Shown: piece by piece, positions 17,403-26,466 of the stretch | Position numbering within the stretch: the first letter of the stretch is position 1 | Layout of the letters: every line of letters starts with the position of its first letter | The notes under the pieces: model-generated | Database searches by the model: none | Told to the model about the DNA's origin: nothing | What the model saw: only the letters and a program-made list of their open reading frames with translations | Source: Shewanella litoralis | GTDB taxonomy: Bacteria > Pseudomonadota > Gammaproteobacteria > Enterobacterales > Shewanellaceae | Assembly (NCBI RefSeq): GCF_009828585.1 | Contig: NZ_WSRZ01000019.1 | Span: 1-64,000, forward strand | Direction: 5' to 3' | Length of the DNA stretch: 64,000 bases | Position numbers and translations under genes: made by a program

Positions 17403-19697
17403 ATGACAACAACATGGAAGCAGCATGCTTTAGCGGCAATGACTGCCGTACCGTTTCTCTTTACTAGCCAGATTTTTGCAGCAGACCAAGGCAGTGCCAT
17501 GACCTCACTTACTACCGCACCGTTAAGTGCAATAAATGGCAATAAAACGCCACTCACTATTGAGCGTATTCATGCCTCTCCCGCATTAGCAGGCTCAAGC
17601 CCGCGCGGGCTGGCATTATCACCAGACGGCAAACGGGTGACCTATTTATCGAGCCGCGCCGATAACCAACATTTTTATGATTTGTGGCAAATGAACATCG
17701 CCACGGGGGAGCGCAGTGTATTGATTAATGCAGATCTGCTTGCCAGTGGTGAGTTGTCTGACGAAGAAAAAGCCCGCCGTGAACGCCAGCGAATTTACGG
17801 TGAAGGGATCATGGAATACTTTTGGTCCGAAAACAGCCAAAGTATTTTAATTCCTGCCGCAGGACAATTGTATTTATATGATGTGGCTAGCAATAAAGTC
17901 ACTGAGCTTAACACGGGTGAAGGCTTTGCAACGGACGCGCGTTTGTCGCCTAAAGGCCGCTATGTGTCGTTTGTGCGCGATCAAAACCTTTATGTGTTGT
18001 CGTTAGCGTCACAACAAGTAATCGCGTTGACAACCGACGGTAAAGGGCCGATCAAAAATGCCATGGCTGAGTTTGTCGCCCAGGAAGAAATGGATCGCAT
18101 GACGGGCTATTGGTGGGCGCCGGATGAGTCAGCTATTGCTTTTACTCGCATTGATGAATCAGGTGTTGAGCTGGTGACACGAAATGAGATTTATGCAGAA
18201 GGCATTAAATTAACCGAGCAACGTTATCCTTATGCCGGTAAAGCCAATGTTGAAATCGCCCTTGGTGTCGTGAGTTTGCAAGATAAGAGTGTCAACTGGA
18301 TTGATTTGGGCAAGCAAAAAGACATGTATTTACCGCGTGTTGAATGGCTACCCGACAGCAAGCATGTGTCTTTTCAGTGGCAAAGTCGTGATCAACAAGC
18401 ATTAGACCTACGCATTGCAGCTGTAAGCCAACCAGAGCAAGCTAACACTGTGATTGAAGAGCGCAGCCAAGCCTGGATAAACCTCAATAATGACCTGCAT
18501 TTTTTAAAGCAGCAGTCTGCCTTTATTTGGGGCTCTGAGCGTGACGGGTTTAATCACTTGTATTTGTTTGATTTACAAGGAAAGCAGCTCAAACAATTAA
18601 CCCAGGGTGAGTGGACGGTTGATGCGCTTGAATTTGTCGATGAAGCCAGCGGCTGGGTGTATTTTAGTGGCCGTAAAGACAGTGTGGTTGAACGTCATTT
18701 ATATCGGGTTAATTTAAACAAAGGTGCCGACTCAATCGAGCGAATTAGCCAACGTGCAGGAATGCATGCTGCGGTTTTTGCTGATAAAAGCCCAGTGTAT
18801 TTAGATTATTTTAGTAGCCTACAGCAGCCGCCACAGATCAGCTTACACAATGACAGTGGCAACCGTTTAGCCTGGGTTGAACAAAACGAAATCAATAGCA
18901 AACACCCGTTATATGATGTGGCTGGGCTATGGCAAATGCCTGAGTTTGGCCAATTAAAAGCGGAAGATGGTCAGCCATTAATGTACCGTTTATTTAAACC
19001 TGTGCCGTTTGATGCTAATAAAAAATATCCTGTGGTGGTGCGTGTTTATGGCGGCCCACACGCCCAACTAGTGGTGAACAGCTGGAGCGAGGCGGATTAT
19101 TTTACTCAGTACTTATTGCAGCAAGGTTATGCCGTATTCCAATTAGATAACCGTGGCTCGGCTCATCGTGGTACTGAGTTTGAGTATGTGATTTATCAAA
19201 ATATGGGAGATGCCGAGGTAAACGATCAAAAAGTGGGTGTGGATTACTTACGCAGCCTGCCATTTATTGATGGCGACAACGTGGCAATTTATGGTCACAG
19301 TTACGGCGGCTATATGGCATTAATGAGCCAATTTAAGGCGCCAGATTATTTTAAAGCGGCTATTTCAGGGGCTCCTGTAACCGATTGGCGTTTATACGAT
19401 ACCCATTATACCGAGCGTTATATGGGGGATCCTGAAACCAATAAACAAGGTTATGATGCCAGCAGTATTTTGCCTTATGTTAGCAATTACCAGTCTGGCC
19501 TGTTGATGTACCACGGTATGGCGGATGATAATGTGTTGTTTGAAAACAGCACGCGCGTTTATAAAGCATTGCAAGATGAAGGTAAATTATTCCAGATGAT
19601 GGATTACCCAGGGTCTAAGCATTCAATGCGCGGCGAGAAAGTGCGTAATCACTTATACAAATCGTTGGCTGCATTTTTAGACCAACAATTGAAATAA
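17403..19697 (+). CDS. Exported dipeptidyl-peptidase IV-like serine peptidase (S9 family)
   Basis: A 764-residue S9-family peptidase expected to remove X-Pro dipeptides from peptide N-termini outside the cytoplasm. The N-terminus is a signal peptide (hydrophobic ALAAMTAVPFLFTSQIFAA, cleavage near residue 26). A beta-propeller domain occupies about 60-490, with the double-Glu motif AQEEMDRMTGYWW that binds the substrate N-terminus in this family. The C-terminal alpha/beta-hydrolase domain has Ser633 in GHSYGGY, an Asp near 708 in MADDN and a His near 740 in KHSM. The frame is open from a TTG at 17379, but the ATG at 17403 follows AGGA and gives the clean signal peptide. Confidence 0.9.
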   Translation: MTTTWKQHALAAMTAVPFLFTSQIFAADQGSAMTSLTTAPLSAINGNKTPLTIERIHASPALAGSSPRGLALSPDGKRVTYLSSRADNQHFYDLWQMNIATGERSVLINADLLASGELSDEEKARRERQRIYGEGIMEYFWSENSQSILIPAAGQLYLYDVASNKVTELNTGEGFATDARLSPKGRYVSFVRDQNLYVLSLASQQVIALTTDGKGPIKNAMAEFVAQEEMDRMTGYWWAPDESAIAFTRIDESGVELVTRNEIYAEGIKLTEQRYPYAGKANVEIALGVVSLQDKSVNWIDLGKQKDMYLPRVEWLPDSKHVSFQWQSRDQQALDLRIAAVSQPEQANTVIEERSQAWINLNNDLHFLKQQSAFIWGSERDGFNHLYLFDLQGKQLKQLTQGEWTVDALEFVDEASGWVYFSGRKDSVVERHLYRVNLNKGADSIERISQRAGMHAAVFADKSPVYLDYFSSLQQPPQISLHNDSGNRLAWVEQNEINSKHPLYDVAGLWQMPEFGQLKAEDGQPLMYRLFKPVPFDANKKYPVVVRVYGGPHAQLVVNSWSEADYFTQYLLQQGYAVFQLDNRGSAHRGTEFEYVIYQNMGDAEVNDQKVGVDYLRSLPFIDGDNVAIYGHSYGGYMALMSQFKAPDYFKAAISGAPVTDWRLYDTHYTERYMGDPETNKQGYDASSILPYVSNYQSGLLMYHGMADDNVLFENSTRVYKALQDEGKLFQMMDYPGSKHSMRGEKVRNHLYKSLAAFLDQQLK

Positions 19698-19725
19698 TCA
19701 TAAACTAATCGCTATAAGCGGACAT

Positions 19726-19757
19726 AAAAAAACCAGGTTAATCACCTGGTTTTTTAT
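19726..19757. terminator. Bidirectional rho-independent terminator
   Basis: The stem AAAACCAGGT/ACCTGGTTTT lies between the convergent peptidase (+) and arcA (-) genes, with A- and T-runs on both sides. Confidence 0.9.
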
Positions 19758-19773
19758 TGGATAACCTACAAGA

Positions 19774-20490
19774 TTAGTCTTCTAAGTCACCACAAAAACG
19801 ATAGCCTTCACCGTGGATAGTCGCGATGATTTCTGGCGTATCAGCTAAGCTTTCAAAATGCTTACGAATGCGACGGATTGTCACGTCAACAGTACGGTCA
19901 TGCGGCTTTAACTCACGGCCTGTCATTTTTAATAGTAAATCAGCACGAGTTAAAATCTTACCTGGGTTTTCAACAAAGTGAAGCATCGCACGGAATTCGC
20001 TGCGTGGTAGCTTATAAGACTCACCTTGTGGGTTCACTAAAGAACGGCTGTTAATTTCTAAGCTCCAGCCGTTGAAACGGTAGTATTCAACAGAACCTTT
20101 TTCTTCAGTTTCTGCAGCTGCACTATTAACGCGAGTTAATAGGTTACGAGCACGAATCGTTAATTCATGTGGGTTGAAAGGCTTGGTGATGTAGTCATCT
20201 GCGCCGATTTCAAGACCAAGAATTTTATCTACTTCGTTATCACGGCCGGTTAAGAAAATAAGACCAATGTTATTTATTTCACGTAATTCGCGAGCAAGTA
20301 ATAACCCGTTTTTGCCTGGCAAGTTAATATCCATAACCACTAGGTTAATTTTATTATCTTGCATGGCTTTGTGCATTTCTGCGCCGTCGTTAGCTTCTGT
20401 CACGACATAGCCTTCGGCTTCAAAAATACTGCGTAATGTATTACGGGTTACTGCTTCGTCTTCAACAATCAGAATGTGCGGGTTTTGCAT
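19774..20490 (-). CDS. arcA: Aerobic respiration control response regulator ArcA
   Basis: An OmpR-family response regulator of 238 residues, matching E. coli ArcA almost throughout. The receiver domain (1-120) has the acidic pocket VEDE and the phospho-acceptor Asp54 in [12 protein letters not shown]. The winged-helix DNA-binding domain ends in the conserved [15 protein letters not shown]. ArcA controls respiration genes according to oxygen supply. In Shewanella oneidensis the sensor pathway is known to differ from that of E. coli, with a separate phosphotransfer protein; no sensor gene is in this window. The upstream region is unusually long (682 bases). Confidence 0.97.
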   Translation of the reverse strand: MQNPHILIVEDEAVTRNTLRSIFEAEGYVVTEANDGAEMHKAMQDNKINLVVMDINLPGKNGLLLARELREINNIGLIFLTGRDNEVDKILGLEIGADDYITKPFNPHELTIRARNLLTRVNSAAAETEEKGSVEYYRFNGWSLEINSRSLVNPQGESYKLPRSEFRAMLHFVENPGKILTRADLLLKMTGRELKPHDRTVDVTIRRIRKHFESLADTPEIIATIHGEGYRFCGDLED

Positions 20491-21172
20491 GATATTTACC
20501 TAATTTTATAAAATTCGACTCTAGCGTTTCGCTGCTAGTAAGTTGTTATCGCGTATTAATGAACGCTGATACTCCAGTATTTTTATGGTGTTTATCTATG
20601 TCTGCCCTGAATAAAACACTCTTATTAACTCGTATGTTGTAACGCTATGTGTGGTTACTGAGTTGTCTCGCGTATATTAACTCCCATCAAGCAATGCGAT
20701 ATGCCTTTGCATAATGAGTAAAATTTTGCCAAATGGCTTACTACTATGAATACGATTTATCGAGATAGTTCCATATGTTGCAAACTTATTTATACGTATT
20801 ACAGTTTATCCTTTAGCTTTATCAAATGTAGAACATAAAACGTTCAGGTGTAAACTAAGCACACAAAATTGTGATTTATTACCAATAAATGCGTTTTAAA
20901 CACCAGCGCTTGATACATTAACTAAGCGATGTTATTGGTTTCACTACAGTGCTTTAATAGTAGGTGACGATTATTGTACTCGTTTTAGGCATTTGTTAAC
21001 AAATTAAATGTTAAAAAATTAATATAACCGTCAAGCATATGAAAGATTAATGTGATTAACGCTATAATATTAAAGAGGAAATTAATATTATACTTGTGAC
21101 TGATATCACAAACCTTTAAGAATCCATAAGGCTCTGCTAAACTGATTTTGGCTTAATTGACGAATTAATATT
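20491..21172. other. Long divergent intergenic region between arcA and the DUF3293 gene
   Basis: There are 682 bases with no convincing gene on either strand. The half nearest the DUF3293 gene is very AT-rich, and holds an ArcA-box-like site (20999-21013) and a TATAAT (21063-21068) that could be the -10 of the rightward gene. The arcA side is a candidate long leader. No transposon ends or tRNA were seen. Confidence 0.6.
20999..21013. promoter_or_regulatory. ArcA-box-like site
   Basis: ACAAATTAAATGTTA matches the E. coli-type ArcA-P consensus GTTAATTAAATGTTA at 12 of 15 positions, including an unbroken run of 12. A second TGTTAA at 20994-20999 overlaps its left edge. It lies about 160 bases upstream of the DUF3293 start and about 510 upstream of arcA. 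Confidence 0.4.
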
Positions 21173-21613
21173 ATGGAAAATGTTATAGATAAATTGTGGC
21201 ATGAGTATCAACGCACACACTTTTTGTTCACACAACGCCTTTCACATGACTTCCCATTTGCTATTATTACCGCCCATAATCCCAGTGGCTTATTACTTTC
21301 TCCAAGCCAAAATCGTTTACTTGACCGCCAGCTTCAGTTCAAAATTCAACAGTACAATAGCCCATATCGAGCACTCGTCGGTGCGGCACCTGATTTGTCG
21401 CATATGGAAAAAAGCTGGGCTGTTTTTATTGATAAAGAACAGGCGCTTGAGTTGGGTCGAGAGTTTAATCAACATGCCATTTATTATGTAAGTCAAGGGA
21501 TTTTGTCTCTGGTTGCGTGCGTTGATTCGTTAATGCCAGACGTTGATATGGGAGCCTTTAATCAGCGTTTACGCCTAGTGAGCGAATTACCCGACATTGG
21601 TGCGCACAGTTAA
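21173..21613 (+). CDS. DUF3293 family protein
   Basis: A 146-residue soluble protein that I recognise as DUF3293-like from the pattern FAIITAHNPSG, an N-terminal half rich in Gln and Asn, the SHMEKSWAVF segment, and the LGREFNQHAIYYVSQGIL block. No catalytic function is known to me for this family. It has no signal peptide or membrane helix. It is monocistronic, divergent from arcA, with an ArcA-like site and a TATAAT upstream, so oxygen-linked control is possible but unproven. Confidence 0.65.
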   Translation: MENVIDKLWHEYQRTHFLFTQRLSHDFPFAIITAHNPSGLLLSPSQNRLLDRQLQFKIQQYNSPYRALVGAAPDLSHMEKSWAVFIDKEQALELGREFNQHAIYYVSQGILSLVACVDSLMPDVDMGAFNQRLRLVSELPDIGAHS

Positions 21614-21861
21614 CATTAGGCGATTATGCATATTAAGTGGTCTACGACGCAATATTGCGCCTTAATTTGAGGCAATTAAGTTTTATTGTCTCGTTATTTT
21701 GTTGTTTTGGTGTTTTTAAACCAAAGAAATGACAACTTTTCATCATAATGAACATTCATCAAATGATAGTTTTAATACTTTTGAGTGTCGTGTTGCTGGC
21801 AGTGCTATTCGCCGCGAAGATGAATAAAATTAAATTAGCGTATTTTTACAACGATTGTTGA

Positions 21862-21891
21862 TTGACTTGTCAGTAGGTTTGTTGCTATTTT
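21862..21891 (+). promoter_or_regulatory. Promoter of the lysine riboswitch/lysC transcript
   Basis: TTGACT (21862-21867) and TATTTT (21886-21891) are spaced 18 bases apart. Transcription would start just before the first hairpin of the riboswitch leader (CCCTCC/GGGAGG at 21898-21912). Confidence 0.5.
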
Positions 21892-21897
21892 TCAAGT

Positions 21898-22205
21898 CCC
21901 TCCTTAGGGAGGCACAGAAGAGGAGCGTTAACTAGGTAGTAAGTTTGAGGATGCCAGTCCGATGACAACTTACGAGGGAGATTAGCGCCGAGGTATCAAA
22001 TTGTGTGGCACACATTGGTACCGGTCGTATAGGCTGAATCCTAACGATTGTCACCTGTTTTTATTGGTGGAGAGCTTCTGGTGATGATTGCTGTTTCCCT
22101 TCTTTAAGGGTGCGTTATCTTAGCACCAGGCTCTTCGAACGTAGTGTGTTCGGAGTGTATATCATGTTAGTAAATCACATCTTTTTTTATTGTCTTTCGC
22201 CAATC
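21898..22205 (+). promoter_or_regulatory. Lysine riboswitch (L box) and expression platform upstream of lysC
   Basis: The leader matches the E. coli lysC L box in its conserved stretches: CAGAAGAGGAGCGTTA, ATGCCAGTCC, GATGACAACTTAC, TTAGCGCCGAGGTA and GGCTGAATCCTAACGATTG. The P1 helix closes between CAGAAG (21915-21920) and CTTCTG (22075-22080). A small hairpin (CCCTCC/GGGAGG) precedes the aptamer, as in E. coli. The following 125 bases before the lysC ribosome site hold alternative pairings and no perfect terminator, so control may act at translation, transcript stability or both. Binding of lysine should turn lysC off. Confidence 0.93.
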
Positions 22206-22219
22206 GCGGAGGCATCGCT

Positions 22220-23599
22220 ATGAGCCTAGTGTCTCAAGAAAATCGCCCTGAGTTAGTGGTCGCCAAATTTGGTGGTACTTCGGTTGCCGATTATGCATCA
22301 ATGAGCCGTTGTGCTGATATAGTATTAGCAAACCCTGTAACTCGTTTAGTGGTGGTTAGCGCGTCAAGTGGCGTGACCAATTTGCTGGTCGAGTTAACGC
22401 AAGCTAATGTAAACGATGAGCGTCGTTTAGCCTTGTTAAAGCAAATTGCGCAAATCCAATATGCCATTTTAGATGAGTTAGGTCGTCCGCAAGATGTGGC
22501 AGCGAGCATTGATAAAATTCTAAGCCGTATGTCGGTATTAAGTGAGTCATTAGAACTTGATCGTAGCAAGGCGATTATGGATGAGCTGCTTTCTACTGGA
22601 GAGCAATGTTCATCGATTCTATTTTCTGCTGTTATCCGTGAAAAGGGTACAGCATCGGATCATTTTGATGTGCGTCAGGTGCTTCGCACTGACAGCCATT
22701 TTGGTCGTGCAGAGCCGCATATTGAAGCCATTGCCTCTTTGTCTGGTGACTTGTTAAAGCCGTTGCTCGCAAAATATGTCATTGTGACTCAAGGGTTTAT
22801 CGGTGCAGACCAAGATGGCCGTACGACAACGCTTGGCCGTGGTGGTAGTGATTATTCTGCAGCGCTACTTGCCGAAGCATTAAGTGCCACAGCGGTAGAG
22901 ATTTGGACTGACGTTGCCGGGATTTATACCACAGATCCAAGACTGGCGCCTAATGCGCGCCCAATTGCCGAAATCAGCTTTAACGAAGCGGCAGAAATGG
23001 CAACTTTTGGCGCTAAAGTGTTGCATCCTGCAACCATTTTACCTGCGGTAAGACAAAAAATTCAGGTGTTTGTGGGTTCCAGTAAAGCCCCTGAAATGGG
23101 CGGGACATGGATCCGTCATCAAGTTGAAGATACACCTGTTTATCGTGCGGTTGCCCTTCGTCGTGATCAAACATTATTAAACCTACATAGTTTACAAATG
23201 CTCCATGCTCAGGGCTTTTTAGCGGAAACGTTTGCCACACTGGCTCGCCATAAAATTTCGGTAGATTTAATCACAACCTCTGAAGTTAACGTATCGCTGA
23301 CCCTAGATAAAACCGGTTCAGACTCAAGTGGCCAGGGGCTACTGAGCGAGTCATTGCTGCAAGAACTATCACAGCACTGCCGTGTACGTGTTGAAGATAA
23401 TTTAGCGCTAATTGCGATTATTGGTAATCGCATTGCGTCTACGGCCGGTATTTGTAGCCGTGTGTTCAAAGTGCTCGAAAACCACAATGTACGCATGATT
23501 TGTCAAGGTGCGAGTCCGCATAATTTGTGCGTGTTGGTGTCTGAGTCAGAAGCTGCGCAGGTGGTTAATGCTTTGCATCAAAATCTGTTTGAGTCGTAA
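22220..23599 (+). CDS. lysC: Lysine-sensitive aspartokinase III
   Basis: Phosphorylates L-aspartate with ATP, the first step towards lysine, diaminopimelate, threonine and methionine. It has 459 residues. The kinase domain begins with VVAKFGGTSVADYASM and contains TTLGRGGSDYSAALLAEAL near residue 210 and TDPRLAPNARPI. Two ACT domains in the last 150 residues (SLQMLHAQGFLAETFATLARH; ALIAIIGNRIASTAGICSRVF) give lysine feedback. The ATG at 22220 follows GCGGAGGC; the upstream in-frame TTG (22190) is not preferred. It is controlled by the lysine riboswitch and abuts the following gene with only 3 bases between. Confidence 0.96.
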   Translation: MSLVSQENRPELVVAKFGGTSVADYASMSRCADIVLANPVTRLVVVSASSGVTNLLVELTQANVNDERRLALLKQIAQIQYAILDELGRPQDVAASIDKILSRMSVLSESLELDRSKAIMDELLSTGEQCSSILFSAVIREKGTASDHFDVRQVLRTDSHFGRAEPHIEAIASLSGDLLKPLLAKYVIVTQGFIGADQDGRTTTLGRGGSDYSAALLAEALSATAVEIWTDVAGIYTTDPRLAPNARPIAEISFNEAAEMATFGAKVLHPATILPAVRQKIQVFVGSSKAPEMGGTWIRHQVEDTPVYRAVALRRDQTLLNLHSLQMLHAQGFLAETFATLARHKISVDLITTSEVNVSLTLDKTGSDSSGQGLLSESLLQELSQHCRVRVEDNLALIAIIGNRIASTAGICSRVFKVLENHNVRMICQGASPHNLCVLVSESEAAQVVNALHQNLFES

Positions 23600-23602
23600 T
23601 TG

Positions 23603-24712
23603 ATGAGTAAGATGATAAGGTCGAATATACAAGTGGGAGAGCTTGCCACAGGGCAAGCCCTCAGCATACCGCTTTATGATATTCAAGGCTCTGATAACGC
23701 GGCACCAAGCGTGTATATTCAGGCCAATGTTCATGGTGCTGAAGTGCAAGGTAATGCAGTAATTTATCAACTGATGACCTTGCTCGAAGGCTACGATGTA
23801 CTTGGTGATATCAAGCTGGCTCCTTTGGCAAATCCGTTGGGCATTAATCAAAAAAGTGGCGAGTTTACCTTAGGGCGGTTTGACCCTATCACTGGCGTCA
23901 ATTGGAACCGTGAATACTTTGACCACAATATTGATTTAACGACCTGGTATGCTGAGCATCAACACTTGAGTAATGCTGCGTTATTCGATGCCTACCGAGA
24001 TAGGTTAGTTGAGTCGTGTCATGCAAGACTCAATCAGCCTTTTGGTATCACAACAGGCCATAGGTTGGCGGTAAACCTGCAAGCAATGGCACACCAGGCA
24101 GATATAGTACTGGATTTACATACCGGGCCTAAGTCATGCAAGCATTTGTATTGCCCTGAGTATGACATTGAAGCTGCGCGTTTTTTCTCTATTCCTTACA
24201 CCTTGGTTATACCTAATAGCTTTGGTGGCGCAATGGATGAAGCGGCATTTTGTCCCTGGTGGCAACTCACAGATTTTGCCGCACAACATGGGCGTGAATT
24301 CACTGTGCCTGTGTCGGCATTTACCCTAGAGCTGGCGAGTCAGGAGCGGATTGATTTAGCTGATGGACTGGAAGATGCAAAAGGTATTTTAGCGTATTTA
24401 AGTCATCGAGGGGTGATCCGCGAAAAAGTAGAGCCAGCTCAAATGGCGCGCTTTGGTTGCTATTTAAAAGACTATAAAAAGTTTCATGCACCTAAAGCGG
24501 GATTAATTGAATATTGCGCTGTGGTCGGCCAACCACTTAATGCCGGACAGCCATTAGTGAATATATTGCGTATGGACTTATATGGCACCGATGACGCGCA
24601 TCAAGCGATTAGCTTGCCAATGGATTGTGTGCCCATTTTACACTTTGCGTCAGCGTCGGTACATCAAGGCACTGAGCTCTATAAAGTGATGACCAATGTG
24701 TTTAGGCTTTAA
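23603..24712 (+). CDS. Succinylglutamate desuccinylase/aspartoacylase-type zinc hydrolase
   Basis: A 369-residue M14-like zinc hydrolase of the AstE/AspA family. The zinc ligands are in NVHGAEVQG (His and Glu near residues 47-50) and LDLHTGP (His near 175). A candidate catalytic Glu lies in FTLELASQERI near 238, and a C-terminal beta-barrel-like domain follows. Family members remove acyl groups from amino acids or act as carboxypeptidases. The substrate is unknown. Because it starts 3 bases after lysC and shares its lysine riboswitch, a substrate linked to lysine or diaminopimelate metabolism is a reasonable guess. The start could instead be the ATG at 23612. Confidence 0.75.
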   Translation: MSKMIRSNIQVGELATGQALSIPLYDIQGSDNAAPSVYIQANVHGAEVQGNAVIYQLMTLLEGYDVLGDIKLAPLANPLGINQKSGEFTLGRFDPITGVNWNREYFDHNIDLTTWYAEHQHLSNAALFDAYRDRLVESCHARLNQPFGITTGHRLAVNLQAMAHQADIVLDLHTGPKSCKHLYCPEYDIEAARFFSIPYTLVIPNSFGGAMDEAAFCPWWQLTDFAAQHGREFTVPVSAFTLELASQERIDLADGLEDAKGILAYLSHRGVIREKVEPAQMARFGCYLKDYKKFHAPKAGLIEYCAVVGQPLNAGQPLVNILRMDLYGTDDAHQAISLPMDCVPILHFASASVHQGTELYKVMTNVFRL

Positions 24713-24717
24713 ACAAA

Positions 24718-24757
24718 AATAACCAAAACGCCTGCATTTTGCAGGCGTTTTGGTTTT
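24718..24757. terminator. Bidirectional rho-independent terminator
   Basis: The perfect stem ACCAAAACGCCTGCA/TGCAGGCGTTTTGGT, with a TTT loop, lies between the convergent lysC-hydrolase transcript and the site-2 protease gene. Confidence 0.93.
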
Positions 24758-24789
24758 GACTGAATGACGATGCGAGAGAGGCCTTGAGC

Positions 24790-25968
24790 TTAACTGCCAA
24801 GGATTTGCAGTGGGATTGCTAACATGTCATCACCTGTACTTGCAAAGTACCAAATAATCCCCACTAAGCCCGCTACCGTTAACAAATACCACATGGTTGA
24901 GAAAATCTGTCCGTATCGATCAAGCGGCAATAAGTGACTTTGATGACGGCTGCGCCATTCAAAAACAATTTCTACACTACCAATCAGCAGTAAAAAGCCT
25001 AATAGAGCAAGGCCTAGGCTGTAGCTGATAAATACACCTGCAGCGGCACCTAAAACACAGGCGATTAGGCCGACCATACTGTTCATTGAAAAGCTGATAC
25101 TCTTTAAAATATGGCCACCATCGAGTGGTAAAATCGGCAATAAATTAAACAGGTTGAGTAGCGCGTTAAAGCTAGCAAGTCCGGCAAAAAAGATATTACC
25201 GGTGATCCAGTACAGACCTAAGCTAATGACAGATAAAATCAGTCCAAATGTCGGCCCCATAATCGAGATATAAACATCTTGCCAACGAGTGTTAATACGC
25301 TCATCGCTTAAGGCCAATCCGCCGACAAAGGGAATAAGATAAATGCCTTTGGTTTTCATGCCAAAGTGTTTCATGGCACGAATATGGCCGTATTCATGAA
25401 ACACTAAACAGCCAATCAGTGCTAAGGCAAATTCTAGTGAGAATAACCAGGAATATGCGGCCACACTGGCGCCTGCAAACAGCACTTTAATCACTTTTGC
25501 ACTTTTAAGAAGCTTAAACCCCAATGAGGCTAAGCCGACAATACTGATTTTTTGCGTTTTAGCGACTGGTACTTCAGGTGTTTGTTTTTCAATGTCACTG
25601 ACGCTGCGCTTCCCTTGAGTGACCTGTTCGTCATCGACCAGTAAGCAATAGTCGAGCTGAAAAGGCTGCCAGTTAACGTCTATTTCTAGGCGCACAGGGA
25701 TCGCTTTAGTGTGCGCGGTATTAGTCACATCGGCACCATTCTCATTGGTACTATTCTCATTGAGAGGGTCATTTTGTGCATCAAGGGGATTAACCTGTTG
25801 AGCAAATTGTTGAGTGAGTTCAAACGAGTGAATATGAAAAGCTTGATCGCTCGCACTGGCTGACTTTTGCGATACCAGTTGGTTGTCCCAATAAAGTTGC
25901 TGCCAACCTGCAATAGAGCCTTCTAGGCGTAAGCGTTTACCAAGACATTCAATATTAAGTAATTCCAT
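24790..25968 (-). CDS. Site-2 protease family (M50) membrane metalloprotease
   Basis: A 392-residue integral-membrane zinc protease. The active-site helix reads LIGCLVFHEYGHIRAMKHFG (HExxH near residue 195) and the second metal motif is LLPILPLDGGHIL near residue 278. A soluble N-terminal part of about 160 residues, presumably cytoplasmic and with an acidic Asn-rich linker, precedes the first membrane helix, which is unlike RseP-type enzymes with PDZ domains. At least six hydrophobic segments follow. Substrates are unknown; members of this family cut membrane proteins within the bilayer. It is 89 bases downstream of the DUF4144 gene on the same strand. Confidence 0.85.
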   Translation of the reverse strand: MELLNIECLGKRLRLEGSIAGWQQLYWDNQLVSQKSASASDQAFHIHSFELTQQFAQQVNPLDAQNDPLNENSTNENGADVTNTAHTKAIPVRLEIDVNWQPFQLDYCLLVDDEQVTQGKRSVSDIEKQTPEVPVAKTQKISIVGLASLGFKLLKSAKVIKVLFAGASVAAYSWLFSLEFALALIGCLVFHEYGHIRAMKHFGMKTKGIYLIPFVGGLALSDERINTRWQDVYISIMGPTFGLILSVISLGLYWITGNIFFAGLASFNALLNLFNLLPILPLDGGHILKSISFSMNSMVGLIACVLGAAAGVFISYSLGLALLGFLLLIGSVEIVFEWRSRHQSHLLPLDRYGQIFSTMWYLLTVAGLVGIIWYFASTGDDMLAIPLQILGS

Positions 25969-26057
25969 TAAGGATTCTCAGAGCTTAAAGACGGTGAGTA
26001 TGCGGGCATTTTGCCAGAGCGTTGTTTGATGCTCAATGGGCAATGGAATTTTATTGT

Positions 26058-26432
26058 TTAATAAAGCTGTTCTAATTCAGCAACAGTGGCAATGCCTTGC
26101 TCTATTGTGGTGAAAACGATTTTTGCGCTGCAACAATGCCCCTGAAATTGGCCGTATTGGCGTACTAAAGGCAACATTTGTAACACGTTTATTGGTTGCG
26201 GTTGTTTTACGAGGTGTGGCAGTTGTGCCACGCTCGTGTCGATTGAGGTGTGTTCAGGTTGCGGCTTTGCGATAAGATAAATGTCGCCGCTACTGTCAAT
26301 CAATGTGTCTTGTACGCAAACAGTATATTGATTGGCACAAATAAAGCTTAACCAATCTTGATGGTTGGCCAGATACATTAGCTCATCATCTTGATCAAAC
26401 TTTAAAATTGCTGGCCAATGTATTTGCTGCAT
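26058..26432 (-). CDS. DUF4144-like small protein
   Basis: A 124-residue soluble protein starting MQQIHWPAILKFDQDDELMYL, a pattern I associate with the DUF4144 family of Shewanella and Vibrio relatives. Its role is not known. It has no signal sequence and no metal motif. It sits 34 bases after the DUF342 gene on the same strand and is probably cotranscribed with it. Confidence 0.6.
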   Translation of the reverse strand: MQQIHWPAILKFDQDDELMYLANHQDWLSFICANQYTVCVQDTLIDSSGDIYLIAKPQPEHTSIDTSVAQLPHLVKQPQPINVLQMLPLVRQYGQFQGHCCSAKIVFTTIEQGIATVAELEQLY

Positions 26433-26466
26433 AATGTGCCTGTTTCATTATTGAGTGCTGTTTAGG

